DNA from: a virus
IMG/VR virus record: IMGVR_UViG_3300047354_000221
Span: 1 to 21,302 of that record
DNA: 21,302 bases
Reading direction: 5' to 3' (one strand)
Position 1 is the first letter of the stretch; each line of letters begins with the position of its first letter. The notes below the pieces were generated by a model. The model worked only from the letters and a program-made list of their open reading frames with translations, ran no database searches and was not told where the DNA came from. This document shows positions 7,603 through 14,368 of this stretch, piece by piece. The position numbers were made by a program, and so were the translations under genes.

Positions 7603-8549
7603 TGCCTGCATATTTCTCATATCTACCTAACATTTACGTTGGCACAGGAACATCCTCAGATGCCAAGCAAGAGTATGTTGTTGTCAAAAATATCTTCCGT
7701 AGGGTAAAAGCACGAGAGGATCTAAACAAATATACTGAGTTCTTTGAACAAGTATCTATTGAAGATGGGCAAATGCCATGGCAGATTGCTGAAGAATACT
7801 ATGGAGATCCTGAACTAGATTGGGTTGTACTCCTCACCAATAATATCATTGATATGTATGGTCAATGGCCCGTAAGTAGAAGGGAATTGGAATACTATAC
7901 ATCGCAGAAATATGATAACGTAGATGGAGTTCATCATTATGAAACTAATGAGATTAAATGGAACGACATTGTAATGGTTGAGAAGGGAACTATTGTTGAT
8001 GAATTTTTCTCTTACAAAAACCCAGATGGAACTGTCATTAGTGGTCTAAATGCAAGACTGCCTGTAAGTAACTGGGAACATGAATATTTTCAGAATGAAC
8101 TTAAAAGAAATATCTACATTACACTTCCAACTGCATTAGATGCATTCATTGAAGAATTTGATGATTTGATTGGATACGAAGCGAGTGATGAACTTGACGA
8201 GAATGGTGTTAAGAAGACCAAATTGTCTATCTCAAGTAGGTTCCTGAGCAAATCAAGTGGTGGTGGTATTGGTCGTCAATACACTGCAACGTATACTGGA
8301 ACTGGTAGAACAATCACTAATCTACAGGTTGCTACATCAGGTAGTACTAGTGGTGTATCATTTACGACTGTTCAGGCAGACGCTTCAACAGGAATACAAG
8401 TTGCTTCATCTTCCTCCTCAAGTGGAAGTACAGCATCAACCTCTAGCAGTAGTTCTTCCTCTAGTAGCAGTAGTAGTAGTTCTTCTAGTAGCAGTAGTTC
8501 TAGCAGCAGTAGTTCTGGAAGTTCTGGTGGTGGATACGGCGGATATTAG
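7602..8549 (+). CDS. 53: gp53-like baseplate wedge subunit with Ser-rich C-terminal extension
   Basis: The protein has 315 residues, against 196 in T4 gp53. Residues 1-210 look like the gp53 wedge protein: an N-terminal FSYLPNIYVG, then VKNIFRRVKAREDLNKY, then GQMPWQIAEEYYGDPELDWVVLLTNN, a LysM-like stretch typical of gp53, then WPVSRRELEYY. T4 gp53 helps link baseplate wedges around the hub. From about residue 215 the sequence changes to Gly/Ser/Thr-rich, with a run of 25 serines and a final GGGYGGY. The extension is odd for a wedge protein. It may be a flexible surface or linker segment. The gene is translationally coupled to gp48 and ends just before a strong terminator. Confidence 0.8.
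   Translation: MPAYFSYLPNIYVGTGTSSDAKQEYVVVKNIFRRVKAREDLNKYTEFFEQVSIEDGQMPWQIAEEYYGDPELDWVVLLTNNIIDMYGQWPVSRRELEYYTSQKYDNVDGVHHYETNEIKWNDIVMVEKGTIVDEFFSYKNPDGTVISGLNARLPVSNWEHEYFQNELKRNIYITLPTALDAFIEEFDDLIGYEASDELDENGVKKTKLSISSRFLSKSSGGGIGRQYTATYTGTGRTITNLQVATSGSTSGVSFTTVQADASTGIQVASSSSSSGSTASTSSSSSSSSSSSSSSSSSSSSSSSSSGSSGGGYGGY
8442..8516 (+). repeat. Serine-tract repeat in the gp53 C-terminus
   Basis: Twenty-five successive Ser codons occur here, 17 of AGY type and 8 of TCN type. A 15-base unit, TCTAGTAGCAGTAGT, is seen at 8460-8474 and 8484-8498, with a one-base variant at 8499-8513. The tract is therefore partly a DNA repeat that can expand or shrink in frame. The mix of two codon families shows it is not a simple trinucleotide run. 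Confidence 0.9.
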
Positions 8550-8554
8550 ATACT

Positions 8555-8583
8555 AAAAAACCTCCCCTTGGGGAGGTTTTTTT
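8555..8583. terminator. Bidirectional intrinsic terminator
   Basis: AAAAAA-CCTCCCC-TT-GGGGAGG-TTTTTTT forms a perfect seven-base GC-rich stem with a two-base loop, flanked by an A run on one side and a T run on the other. It follows the gp53 TAG by five bases. It lies about 20 bases after the end of the convergent minus-strand gene at 8604, so it can stop transcription from both sides. Confidence 0.93.
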
Positions 8584-8603
8584 ATGACATGAGGTTAGGT
8601 TTC

Positions 8604-8777
8604 TTATTCTTTTAATACTCTTTTACAGATACGTTTACAATACTGCTGGGTATCATCACATTCAATTAGACAATCAAAGTAATCATTGATCAACTGATGC
8701 TGTTCAGTTGAATAGTCTACTGTTGATGCAAAATGATTCCATGACGCTAATTGATTTTGGGAAATTAGATTGTGCAT
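8604..8777 (-). CDS. Small hypothetical protein, 57 residues
   Basis: I do not recognise this protein. I chose the ATG at 8777 because GGAG lies five bases upstream. A TTG at 8792 would place that site inside the gene. The product is polar, begins MHNLISQNQLASWNHFAS and has three cysteines in its C-terminal half (LIECDD, QYCKRICKR). No membrane segment or known domain is visible. It is the last gene of the minus-strand block and ends just before the shared terminator. A sigma-70-like promoter can be drawn about 110-140 bases upstream, so early expression is possible. Small genes of this kind in cyanophages often act on the host, but nothing in the sequence shows that here. Confidence 0.7.
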   Translation of the reverse strand: MHNLISQNQLASWNHFASTVDYSTEQHQLINDYFDCLIECDDTQQYCKRICKRVLKE

Positions 8778-8803
8778 AATGCTCCGTTTCAAGGTATAAC
8801 CAT

Positions 8804-8888
8804 AATAAGTCTTTTTACATGATCACCTTGCAACTGTACTATCTATATGAAATGTGTTGGAATTCTAACGGAATATATAAGACTTATT
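8804..8888. repeat. Ten-base perfect inverted repeat in the intergenic leader
   Basis: AATAAGTCTT at 8804-8813 is the exact reverse complement of AAGACTTATT at 8879-8888, with 65 bases between. Both copies lie in the untranslated stretch between the candidate promoter and the 57-residue gene. They could be a bipartite operator or the base of an RNA stem in the leader. No protein is known to bind them. Confidence 0.6.
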
Positions 8889-8891
8889 TTT

Positions 8892-8920
8892 AGTATATAC
8901 TGCTACACATTTAATATTAA
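8892..8920 (-). promoter_or_regulatory. Candidate sigma-70-like (early) promoter
   Basis: On the minus strand TTAATA (8920-8915) and TATACT (8897-8892) are separated by exactly 17 bases, matching four and five of six consensus positions. It would transcribe the 57-residue gene starting at 8777 with a leader of about 110 bases. The -10 lies within a ten-base palindrome, AGTATATACT (8892-8901). Strongly AT-rich DNA makes chance matches likely. Confidence 0.4.
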
Positions 8921-8926
8921 TTTAGG

Positions 8927-9370
8927 TTAACCCCCATCAATCTGGCAACCCGCTAGAGCGCCGCCGACGATCCCCGTAGGGATTGCCCACCAGCGACCGT
9001 CTCCACGCGACAGAGCGGCACCTAGACCCCCTCCAGCGATCCCTCCAATAACACTACCTTCAATGCATGAATTGTCATCGGTCTTACTCTGCTTACGCTC
9101 AGTTGGTACTGGTCTGGGAGTGTACGAATGACTATGACGGTGGTATCCACCATTGTGACGATTGATGCATCTATGCCAAGGAAGTCTTCGGAAATCTTTC
9201 ATCTGACTTCCATCGGAGTATACCGTGACACTAACCAACTCTTTAGTACAAGTTGACCAGTCTTTTTCAGCAATGTAATCATAACGATTAATAACATGCT
9301 TGCTACGGTGGTGTGCATATGCAGGACCACCGAGAACAGTAGCGAGTAGAAGGATCGGGAGAAATTTCAT
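8927..9370 (-). CDS. Exported glycine-zipper protein
   Basis: The protein has 147 residues with ATG at 9370. An N-terminal signal peptide, MKFLPILLLATVLGGPAYA, ends in an AYA-type cleavage site. The mature part is His/Arg-rich (HHRSKH, NRHNGGYHRHSHSY). The C-terminal 45 residues form a glycine zipper (GSVIGGIAGGGLGAAL, then GIVGGALAGCQIDGG), as in 17-kDa surface-antigen or glycine-zipper 2TM proteins of bacterial envelopes. Export to the periplasm or outer membrane, with membrane insertion of the zipper, is inferred. Codons in the last 130 bases are clearly richer in G+C than the neighbouring genes, suggesting capture from a bacterial genome. It follows gp32 by 23 bases. Possible roles are envelope modification, superinfection exclusion or help in lysis. 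None is shown by the sequence. Confidence 0.75.
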   Translation of the reverse strand: MKFLPILLLATVLGGPAYAHHRSKHVINRYDYIAEKDWSTCTKELVSVTVYSDGSQMKDFRRLPWHRCINRHNGGYHRHSHSYTPRPVPTERKQSKTDDNSCIEGSVIGGIAGGGLGAALSRGDGRWWAIPTGIVGGALAGCQIDGG

Positions 9371-9393
9371 CAGTAAATTACTATAGGTCTAGA

Positions 9394-10341
9394 TCAATCT
9401 TCAGATGCCAACGATGCAAAGTAGTTCATTACATCGTCATCGTCTTTTACTGGAGCAGCAGCGACAGTTTTCTGTTGAAAGGAGTCAATTTCAGCAGTCC
9501 AATCTGGTGCTTGTGCAACAGCCATCTCTGGAGTATTGTATGTTCCACGTCCTTCAGATTCATCCTCAAAGGACTCATCTTGACGAGGAGTTTCTTTGCG
9601 GCCTTTCAGAACAGACGTAAGTCTAGCATTCAGTTCATCATAACTCTTGAAGTTAGAATCATCAGTGAATGCAGTCAGAGAATACTGCTTGTTCCATGCA
9701 GATTCAATTTCAGAATCTTCACCGCCAAACAAGGCAGATGGAGTAGCAAACTCAGACTTATCATAGTTCCAGTAACCGTCTTTCTTGACGATCTTCAGTT
9801 TGAAATCAGCACCACTCCAGGGATCAAATACATTGACTGGAGTTTCGTCTTCAAACTGTGGTTGCATCGCTTCAATGATCTTGTCAAAGATCTTCTTGCC
9901 AAACTTATAAAGCTTTACTTGACCATCGTTTTCGGGATGCAGGGGATCCTTTACTACAAGGATGTTAGCGTAGTAGGAGAGTTTACGCTTTTGCTTACGT
10001 GCAACTTCTTTATCGGAATCTCGTCCAGAGTTCCAGAGTTGACGATTGAGTTCACCTACGGGATCTTTCTTGTTAAGAGTCGTGAGAGAGTTCTCAATGT
10101 ACCAACCACCTGGTCCTTGGAAAGCATGACTCCAGATCTTAGCGAAAGGAATATCTTCTCCGTCTGGAGCAGGAAGAAAGCGAATAACAGCGTAACCATT
10201 GCCGCTTTTATCCAGTTCGGGTTTCCAAAGACGCTCGTCTCCACCGCCTCCACCGCCTGTGGGGTTGGAGATTTTTTCAATCTCTTGGGTGAGTTTTGCA
10301 AAGGAACTTGCACTGGACTTTTTTAGATTAGAAAATGACAT
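9394..10341 (-). CDS. 32: gp32-like single-stranded DNA-binding protein
   Basis: The protein has 315 residues (T4 gp32 has 301). The N-terminus has a basic LAST-like segment (NLKKSSASSFAKL) for cooperative binding. A six-glycine linker then leads into an OB-fold core with ERLWKPELDKSGNGYAVIRF, IPFAKIWSH, GGWYIENSLTT and KLYKFGKKIFDKI. The C-terminus is acidic (DDDDVMNYFASLASED), the tail used by T4 gp32 to contact other replication proteins. The protein contains no cysteine, so the zinc site of T4 gp32 (three Cys, one His) is absent, and the loop where it would be reads YYANILVVKDPLHPEN. gp32 coats single-stranded DNA in replication and recombination and works with gp59, which is encoded nearby. 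A 47-base gap upstream may hold its own promoter. Confidence 0.93.
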   Translation of the reverse strand: MSFSNLKKSSASSFAKLTQEIEKISNPTGGGGGGDERLWKPELDKSGNGYAVIRFLPAPDGEDIPFAKIWSHAFQGPGGWYIENSLTTLNKKDPVGELNRQLWNSGRDSDKEVARKQKRKLSYYANILVVKDPLHPENDGQVKLYKFGKKIFDKIIEAMQPQFEDETPVNVFDPWSGADFKLKIVKKDGYWNYDKSEFATPSALFGGEDSEIESAWNKQYSLTAFTDDSNFKSYDELNARLTSVLKGRKETPRQDESFEDESEGRGTYNTPEMAVAQAPDWTAEIDSFQQKTVAAAPVKDDDDVMNYFASLASED

Positions 10342-10371
10342 TTAGAATGTTTGTATTTGGTTTATTGCTAC

Positions 10372-10400
10372 TGTATAGACGTAGCGTTCTATTTAGGCAA
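10372..10400 (-). promoter_or_regulatory. Candidate promoter upstream of gp32
   Basis: On the minus strand TTGCCT (10400-10395) and TATACA (10377-10372) are 17 bases apart, each matching four of six sigma-70 consensus positions. The site straddles the end of the oxygenase gene and the 47-base gap before gp32. This is one of the few true gaps in the block, so separate control of gp32 is plausible. The motif match alone is weak. Confidence 0.35.
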
Positions 10401-11147
10401 TGGTGCTTCCCAGTCATACTTGCGTTGCCAGGGAGGACTCGTAACATTCTGGTCCAACATGAAGTTGGCAGACAGAGTGATTCGTTTCTCACCTTGCTTA
10501 TTGTAGTACGGCATGACCCAATGTGTCAAGTTTGCTGGGAAGATCAGGAAACGTCCAGGACTAGGATCACCAACAACAAACTCATTGATAGCGAATGGTT
10601 GTGGGGATCCCGACAAGAAGGTGGTCTTGCCGTTGTTTCTCCATGGAGTTTCCGACTCTGGGAAAATAGTGCTCATCTCCGTTGGTACATCTAAGTATAG
10701 TATGGAACTCAGATCACAGTTGTGGATGTGTGGCGGATTAAAATCTGGACCAGGGGACGTGAAATTCACCCAAGCATTCACTAGACGCAACTCGGTATGG
10801 ATCTCGGCACCATCACCATCAGATCCCTGGTTAACGCGAGCAGCGTTATATGCAATAGGGGTAGAAGGTCCAATACGCCCCGCAGCACTCAATTCATTTA
10901 GATATCTCTGCACAAAAGGAGCGAGCATTGGTGTCAATACAGTTTGTGAAAATTCTTCACTACACCATACTTCTCTTTCAATGTTACCCACCAGTCCCAT
11001 ACTAGCATCATCACGTTGCTTAGAATTTGCATGTTCTAAGATGATGTTGCGGTCTTCTTCGGAAATAAATGCCGCATGAATACCAGGACCGAATGGAAAG
11101 ATAGTATTTCCAACTACGGCAGGTTGTGCATTTTCAGGTGAGTTCAT
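10389..11147 (-). CDS. 2-oxoglutarate/Fe(II)-dependent oxygenase family protein
   Basis: The protein has 252 residues, with ATG at 11147 overlapping the DUF1825 stop (ATGA). The C-terminal half carries the pattern of the Pfam family 2OG-FeII_Oxy_5: NAWVNFTSPG, then PPHIHNCDLSSILYLDVP with candidate metal-binding His residues, then GRFLIFPANLTHWVMPYY with the distal His, and a final RITLSANF whose Arg would bind the 2OG carboxylate. Such enzymes hydroxylate proteins or small molecules using oxygen and 2-oxoglutarate. The substrate cannot be read from the sequence. Oxygenases of this family are common in marine T4-like phages. The N-terminal 110 residues are less conserved in appearance. Two other oxygenases in the window have quite different surrounding sequence, so this is not a recent duplicate. 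Confidence 0.8.
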   Translation of the reverse strand: MNSPENAQPAVVGNTIFPFGPGIHAAFISEEDRNIILEHANSKQRDDASMGLVGNIEREVWCSEEFSQTVLTPMLAPFVQRYLNELSAAGRIGPSTPIAYNAARVNQGSDGDGAEIHTELRLVNAWVNFTSPGPDFNPPHIHNCDLSSILYLDVPTEMSTIFPESETPWRNNGKTTFLSGSPQPFAINEFVVGDPSPGRFLIFPANLTHWVMPYYNKQGEKRITLSANFMLDQNVTSPPWQRKYDWEAPLPK

Positions 11148-11476
11148 GTAATTCTATCTCTGGCGTTGTTGAGGTGTTGGATCATTTGGTCAAAGCAATC
11201 TCCTAGATCACGATAACCAAATGCCTGGGACATTAGATTAATACGTGTCTTAAGGTCTGATGCCTCAGTGTCTTCCATAGCAGCAAGAGCAAGTCTAGTA
11301 TAGAACAATTTTTGCTTTTCTATCAAAGACTTAGTATTTTCTATATGTTCTAGACGTTGCTCTTTATTCATGCCAGATAGTTTATTCTGCATGTGAGCAA
11401 GTTTCTGATATGTTTTAAAAATACCACTGATTTCTTCTTGTACGTTATCAGAGTGAAAAAATCCTTCTTCAGTCAT
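11144..11476 (-). CDS. DUF1825 family protein
   Basis: The protein has 110 residues, with ATG at 11476 overlapping the gp59 stop (ATGA). The pattern FFHSDNVQEEISGIFKTYQKL, a helix ending in EKQKLFYTRLALA and a final FDQMIQHL match what I recall of DUF1825. That is a small helical family present in cyanobacteria and in many cyanophages. Three or four long helices are expected, with no membrane segment. Function is unknown. Its presence is a strong hint that the host is a cyanobacterium and that the gene was taken from one. It lies in the coupled run gp33-gp59-DUF1825-oxygenase-gp32, so expression with replication proteins is likely. Confidence 0.8.
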   Translation of the reverse strand: MTEEGFFHSDNVQEEISGIFKTYQKLAHMQNKLSGMNKEQRLEHIENTKSLIEKQKLFYTRLALAAMEDTEASDLKTRINLMSQAFGYRDLGDCFDQMIQHLNNARDRIT

Positions 11477-12069
11477 AATTTTCTATTCATTGTTTCTAAA
11501 ACTACTTTCTTATATTTCTTACAGTCAATGTTAAGAAAGGGTGCGTACTTAACTATACGCATACTAGTATCTTGCCATATAGGATCAGTTAACACCTTAT
11601 TGAAATTGTCTACAAATCCTAGGCAATAGTTCAATACAACCAGTGTTTCTAAACTAATCTCGTTTCCGTAGTACCCCTTAATTAATATGGGATGCTTACC
11701 AGATTCAGCATGAAATAAAGTATCAAAACTTTTTTCATATGGTTGCTCAATCTCATTGAGCAGTGTGTCAATATCTTGTTTAAATTTGTACGTGAAAGAC
11801 TCTTGTTTGGTCTTCCATTGGGAATAATTACTTTCTTTGAACTGACGGATATAGTCTGCACCCATAATAAAGTTGGATACAAAGTAATATAAAAGTTCGT
11901 TACTATCTTTCTTTGTTGCTAGTTTCTTAAACGTGTAGATGTCTTTGCGTTTATTGAAAGCAGATTCAGATGCTCTTGTTTTGCCATTGAATCTGAAAAA
12001 ATCATAATCTAATCTAGTAAAATGTGATCTCACAGCGAGATACATTTTATAGCATTCAAATCCTGTCAC
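11473..12069 (-). CDS. 59: gp59-like loader of the gp41 DNA helicase
   Basis: The protein has 198 residues (T4 gp59 has 217). It begins at a GTG (12069) that overlaps the gp33 stop (GTGA). The N-terminal half aligns by eye with T4 gp59: YKMYLAVRSHF, YDFFRFNGKTRAS, AFNKRKDIYTFKKLATK and a hydrophobic YYFVSNFIMGADYI. The C-terminal half keeps ISLETLVVLNYCLGFVDNF, DPIWQD and NIDCKKYKKVVLETM. In T4, gp59 binds forked DNA and gp32 and loads the replicative helicase gp41. The protein is rich in Lys and aromatic residues, as expected for a DNA-binding helical protein. The gene lies close to gp32, its partner, and directly follows gp33. Confidence 0.88.
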   Translation of the reverse strand: MTGFECYKMYLAVRSHFTRLDYDFFRFNGKTRASESAFNKRKDIYTFKKLATKKDSNELLYYFVSNFIMGADYIRQFKESNYSQWKTKQESFTYKFKQDIDTLLNEIEQPYEKSFDTLFHAESGKHPILIKGYYGNEISLETLVVLNYCLGFVDNFNKVLTDPIWQDTSMRIVKYAPFLNIDCKKYKKVVLETMNRKL

Positions 12070-12320
12070 AGGGGCAAGATACCTCTACTGCTACGCTTCA
12101 TGTAATTAAGTTGTTGAGCATCATTTCTCAACTTTTCCTTCAGTGGTTTTGATAGTAGTTTGGGGACAGACTCAATCTCAATCTCGTTATCTTCACAGAA
12201 ACATACAATTGCTTCAATGTAGTTGATCTCTCCATGAGAGTCTTTAACTAAAGCCTCAATACGCTCCGAAAATTTTGTCGGAGTCATGAAGGGTTTCTCA
12301 CCCTTAGTCTTGGGTGGCAT
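12066..12320 (-). CDS. 33: gp33-like late transcription co-activator
   Basis: The frame is open from 12422, but the plausible start is ATG at 12320 (84 residues, MPPKTKGEKPF). It overlaps the end of the nuclease gene by 17 bases. An ATG at 12287 with GGTGAG upstream (73 residues) is the alternative. The core, EINYIEAIVCFCEDNEIEIESV then a helical PLKEKLRNDAQQLNYM, matches the T4 gp33 core (YLEATTAFLEENSI). T4 gp33 bridges host RNA polymerase and the gp45 sliding clamp so that sigma gp55 can use late promoters. The Lys-rich N-terminus and the ending RSSRGILPL differ from T4. The late promoters seen at 1256 and 6537-6570 are the kind of target it would serve. Confidence 0.75.
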   Translation of the reverse strand: MPPKTKGEKPFMTPTKFSERIEALVKDSHGEINYIEAIVCFCEDNEIEIESVPKLLSKPLKEKLRNDAQQLNYMKRSSRGILPL

Positions 12321-12978
12321 AGAATTCTTTTTGGTAAGATTTAAGTAATTGTAAATAGTCATTAAGATTGTACTTCTGAAATACTTGAATAGATCCCTCT
12401 TCAGTGGCGATAAGTGTGACAATTTTCTTTACCTTAATACCTGTACGTTCATAGAACATAGCAGCGTAAGCGGACTCTTGTACGAAATAGTTTTCAATGT
12501 AAGATTCCTTCTTCTCTTTAGTTGAAGTTTTAAAATCAATTACTGCTAATTCATTATCAAATTCAGCAATGCAATCAACGCGACCAGCGAGAGCGAGAAC
12601 GTGACTGTAAAGAGGGGTTTCAAGAGCGTGAATGTTATCCACCCGAGCAAGAGTCTTACGAGCCATTTTGTACATGTTGAGTGCAAGAGGGTCTCGTTCA
12701 TACTTTTCCTCGTTTAGTATACCACGGATGTGGTCCTCTAGTATAGCATGGAAACTGTTTCCTCGCTTGGATGCTCTCGTAGAAATACGATTTGCTTCAT
12801 CTTCACCAACTCGGCGTCTCCAATCAGCAATAGATTTACGAGAGCGAATGCCAGTGACAGTTGTTACTGATGGATATGGTTTATCTACATTAGGAAATTT
12901 ATAAAAACGTTTTCCGTTTTCTTGAACTACTGTAGGTTCTTCCAGACTATCATAAGTAACATCAACAAAATTAAACAT
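12304..12978 (-). CDS. PD-(D/E)XK exonuclease, RecB/MGME1-like
   Basis: The protein has 224 residues, and its ATG at 12978 shares a base with the upstream stop (TGATG). It carries the order of motifs of a RecB-like nuclease: PSVTTVTGI near 36, KRGNSFHAILEDH near 71-83, AGRVDCIAEFD near 131-141 with the catalytic Asp, LAVIDFKTS near 144-152 with D-x-K, and FVQESAYAAMF near 165-175 with the Gln/Tyr helix. This family cuts single-stranded or flapped DNA and includes mitochondrial MGME1 and phage exonucleases. A role in recombination or in processing replication intermediates or host DNA is inferred from the neighbours gp33, gp59 and gp32. All expected catalytic residues are visible. Confidence 0.85.
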   Translation of the reverse strand: MFNFVDVTYDSLEEPTVVQENGKRFYKFPNVDKPYPSVTTVTGIRSRKSIADWRRRVGEDEANRISTRASKRGNSFHAILEDHIRGILNEEKYERDPLALNMYKMARKTLARVDNIHALETPLYSHVLALAGRVDCIAEFDNELAVIDFKTSTKEKKESYIENYFVQESAYAAMFYERTGIKVKKIVTLIATEEGSIQVFQKYNLNDYLQLLKSYQKEFYATQD

Positions 12979-13589
12979 CAGTACTGATATCCTACAATAT
13001 TTAGATTGAACGCAATTGAAATGCGATCTTCACGAGAATAATTTGGATATACCCCATGATATAGTTCAGATGGAAATATAAACATATCTCCGTCTCTAGG
13101 CATAACCTCAATTAGAGGACCATACTCAGCAAGTTTGCAATGCTCTTCAATGATCGGATTATGTGGTCCAGGTCTCATAAAGTATAGAGCACCAGACTTA
13201 GGAGGTACTTTAACATAGTAGATACCACTAAAGTGTGTACCTCCATGATTGTGTGGTTTATTGTAGTGGCCGCGGCCATTAACATTCATCCACAATCCAG
13301 CACCTTGAATATTCCATTCCCCTATTTTAGCATTAGAGTCCTTCAAGTGTTCCTTCAAGAGACTTTTTGCAACTATAAACAAGGGTTGCCATGCCTCACC
13401 CTTTACGGTAGGTGCAGATTGATACCCACCTACATTACTAAACTCCATTGATCTATGATACTCTTTCTGAGTTGTACGAACTAACTCCTCAGATACAATA
13501 TCAAGTCCAACATTTTTATAGGTTAAAGGAGTTGGAAAGAGATTATGTGTTTTTTGTTCTAAATCAGAACTTTCAGTATAAATGGACAT
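12978..13589 (-). CDS. 2-oxoglutarate/Fe(II)-dependent oxygenase (second)
   Basis: I take the ATG at 13589, which overlaps the PhoH stop by one base (TGATG). A TTG three bases earlier is the alternative. The product has 203 residues. It fits the 2OG-FeII_Oxy_5 family: a first half with LFPTPLTYKNVGLD typical of its N-terminus, then GAGLWMNVNGRGHYNKPHNH and HFSGIYYVKVP with metal-binding His, then a beta strand with GDMFIFPSELYHGVYPN (distal His) and EDRISIAFNLNI (Arg). The motifs are more canonical than in the oxygenase at 10389-11147, so an active enzyme is likely. The substrate is unknown. The gene lies between phoH and the nuclease in one coupled run. Confidence 0.87.
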   Translation of the reverse strand: MSIYTESSDLEQKTHNLFPTPLTYKNVGLDIVSEELVRTTQKEYHRSMEFSNVGGYQSAPTVKGEAWQPLFIVAKSLLKEHLKDSNAKIGEWNIQGAGLWMNVNGRGHYNKPHNHGGTHFSGIYYVKVPPKSGALYFMRPGPHNPIIEEHCKLAEYGPLIEVMPRDGDMFIFPSELYHGVYPNYSREDRISIAFNLNIVGYQY

Positions 13590-14368
13590 CAATAACCAAG
13601 ATTTAATTTATTCATTAGGTAGGAACGTACTAGACCAGATCTAACAATATCTTCAACACCAAACTCTGTAATATCAAACTCTGGCATTTGTTGAAGAATA
13701 CGCATGAAATCTAGGATACCATTACGCTCATTCTCTTTAACCAAATCTGTCTGAGTAACATCACCACAGAACATAATTTTACAATTATCTCCCACACGAG
13801 TGATCATACTATCAAGTTCATGAAAATTCAAGTTTGAAAATTCATCAACAATTACAATACAGTCATCCATAGTAACACCACGAATGAATGAAGTTGACCA
13901 GAAAGAAATAGTTTCTTGAGATTTAAGATTATCATACAGCATATCAAAGCTGTTGTCATCTGGCATCTTAAACATATACTTTACCATGTTCTTATATGGA
14001 ACCTGGTAGAGCATAGACTTATCTTCATGGGTTCCAGGCAAGAATCCAATCTCCCTGGTAGGTACAAGAGATCTAACAATATAGATCTTCTCATAAGGAG
14101 AATCCTCATCAAGGACTTCCTTAAGTGCATTATACAGTACAATAAAAGTTTTACCAGTACCTGCACACCCATGAAGTACACAATTTTTACCTTCGGCATA
14201 TGAAGCAAATACCGATTCCTGATTATCAGTCATCGGTTCAATATTACGAAGGTATCCTCCGTCAATTGGTTTTTTACGCTTCATTTGTTTTTTAGACATT
14301 CCTGAAGATGGGTCATTAAACTGATCACCATATTTTTGGGATCTAGATTTTGATCTTGCTCTTGCCAT
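13589..14368 (-). CDS. phoH: PhoH-like P-loop ATPase
   Basis: The protein has 259 residues, with ATG at 14368 in a TAATG overlap. A basic N-terminus (residues 1-35) precedes the ATPase domain. Walker A is GCAGTGKT at 67-74, and Walker B is IVIVDEF at 171-177. TGxTH-like signalling is replaced by IMFCGDVTQTDL near 198-209. The Q-rich motif TDNQESVFASYAEGKN before Walker A is typical of PhoH. PhoH is very common in marine phages and has been linked to phosphate stress in E. coli. Its phage function is unsettled, and an RNA-related ATPase or helicase role has been proposed. Nothing here shows a pho box. It is coupled to the oxygenase downstream and to small hypothetical proteins upstream. Confidence 0.95.
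   Translation of the reverse strand: MARARSKSRSQKYGDQFNDPSSGMSKKQMKRKKPIDGGYLRNIEPMTDNQESVFASYAEGKNCVLHGCAGTGKTFIVLYNALKEVLDEDSPYEKIYIVRSLVPTREIGFLPGTHEDKSMLYQVPYKNMVKYMFKMPDDNSFDMLYDNLKSQETISFWSTSFIRGVTMDDCIVIVDEFSNLNFHELDSMITRVGDNCKIMFCGDVTQTDLVKENERNGILDFMRILQQMPEFDITEFGVEDIVRSGLVRSYLMNKLNLGY

Noticed and set aside
8257-8556. Second plus-strand frame of 99 codons overlapping the gp53 tail
   Set aside because: It arises from the same Ser/Gly-rich repeats read one frame on, giving a Val/Leu-rich low-complexity product.
9475-10326. Plus-strand open frame of 283 codons opposite gp32
   Set aside because: It lies wholly antisense to a gp32 gene recognisable over its full length, and its translation shows no domain or normal composition.
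10513-11079. Plus-strand open frame of 188 codons opposite the first oxygenase
   Set aside because: Antisense shadow of a gene with conserved motifs. No ribosome-binding site or promoter was seen.
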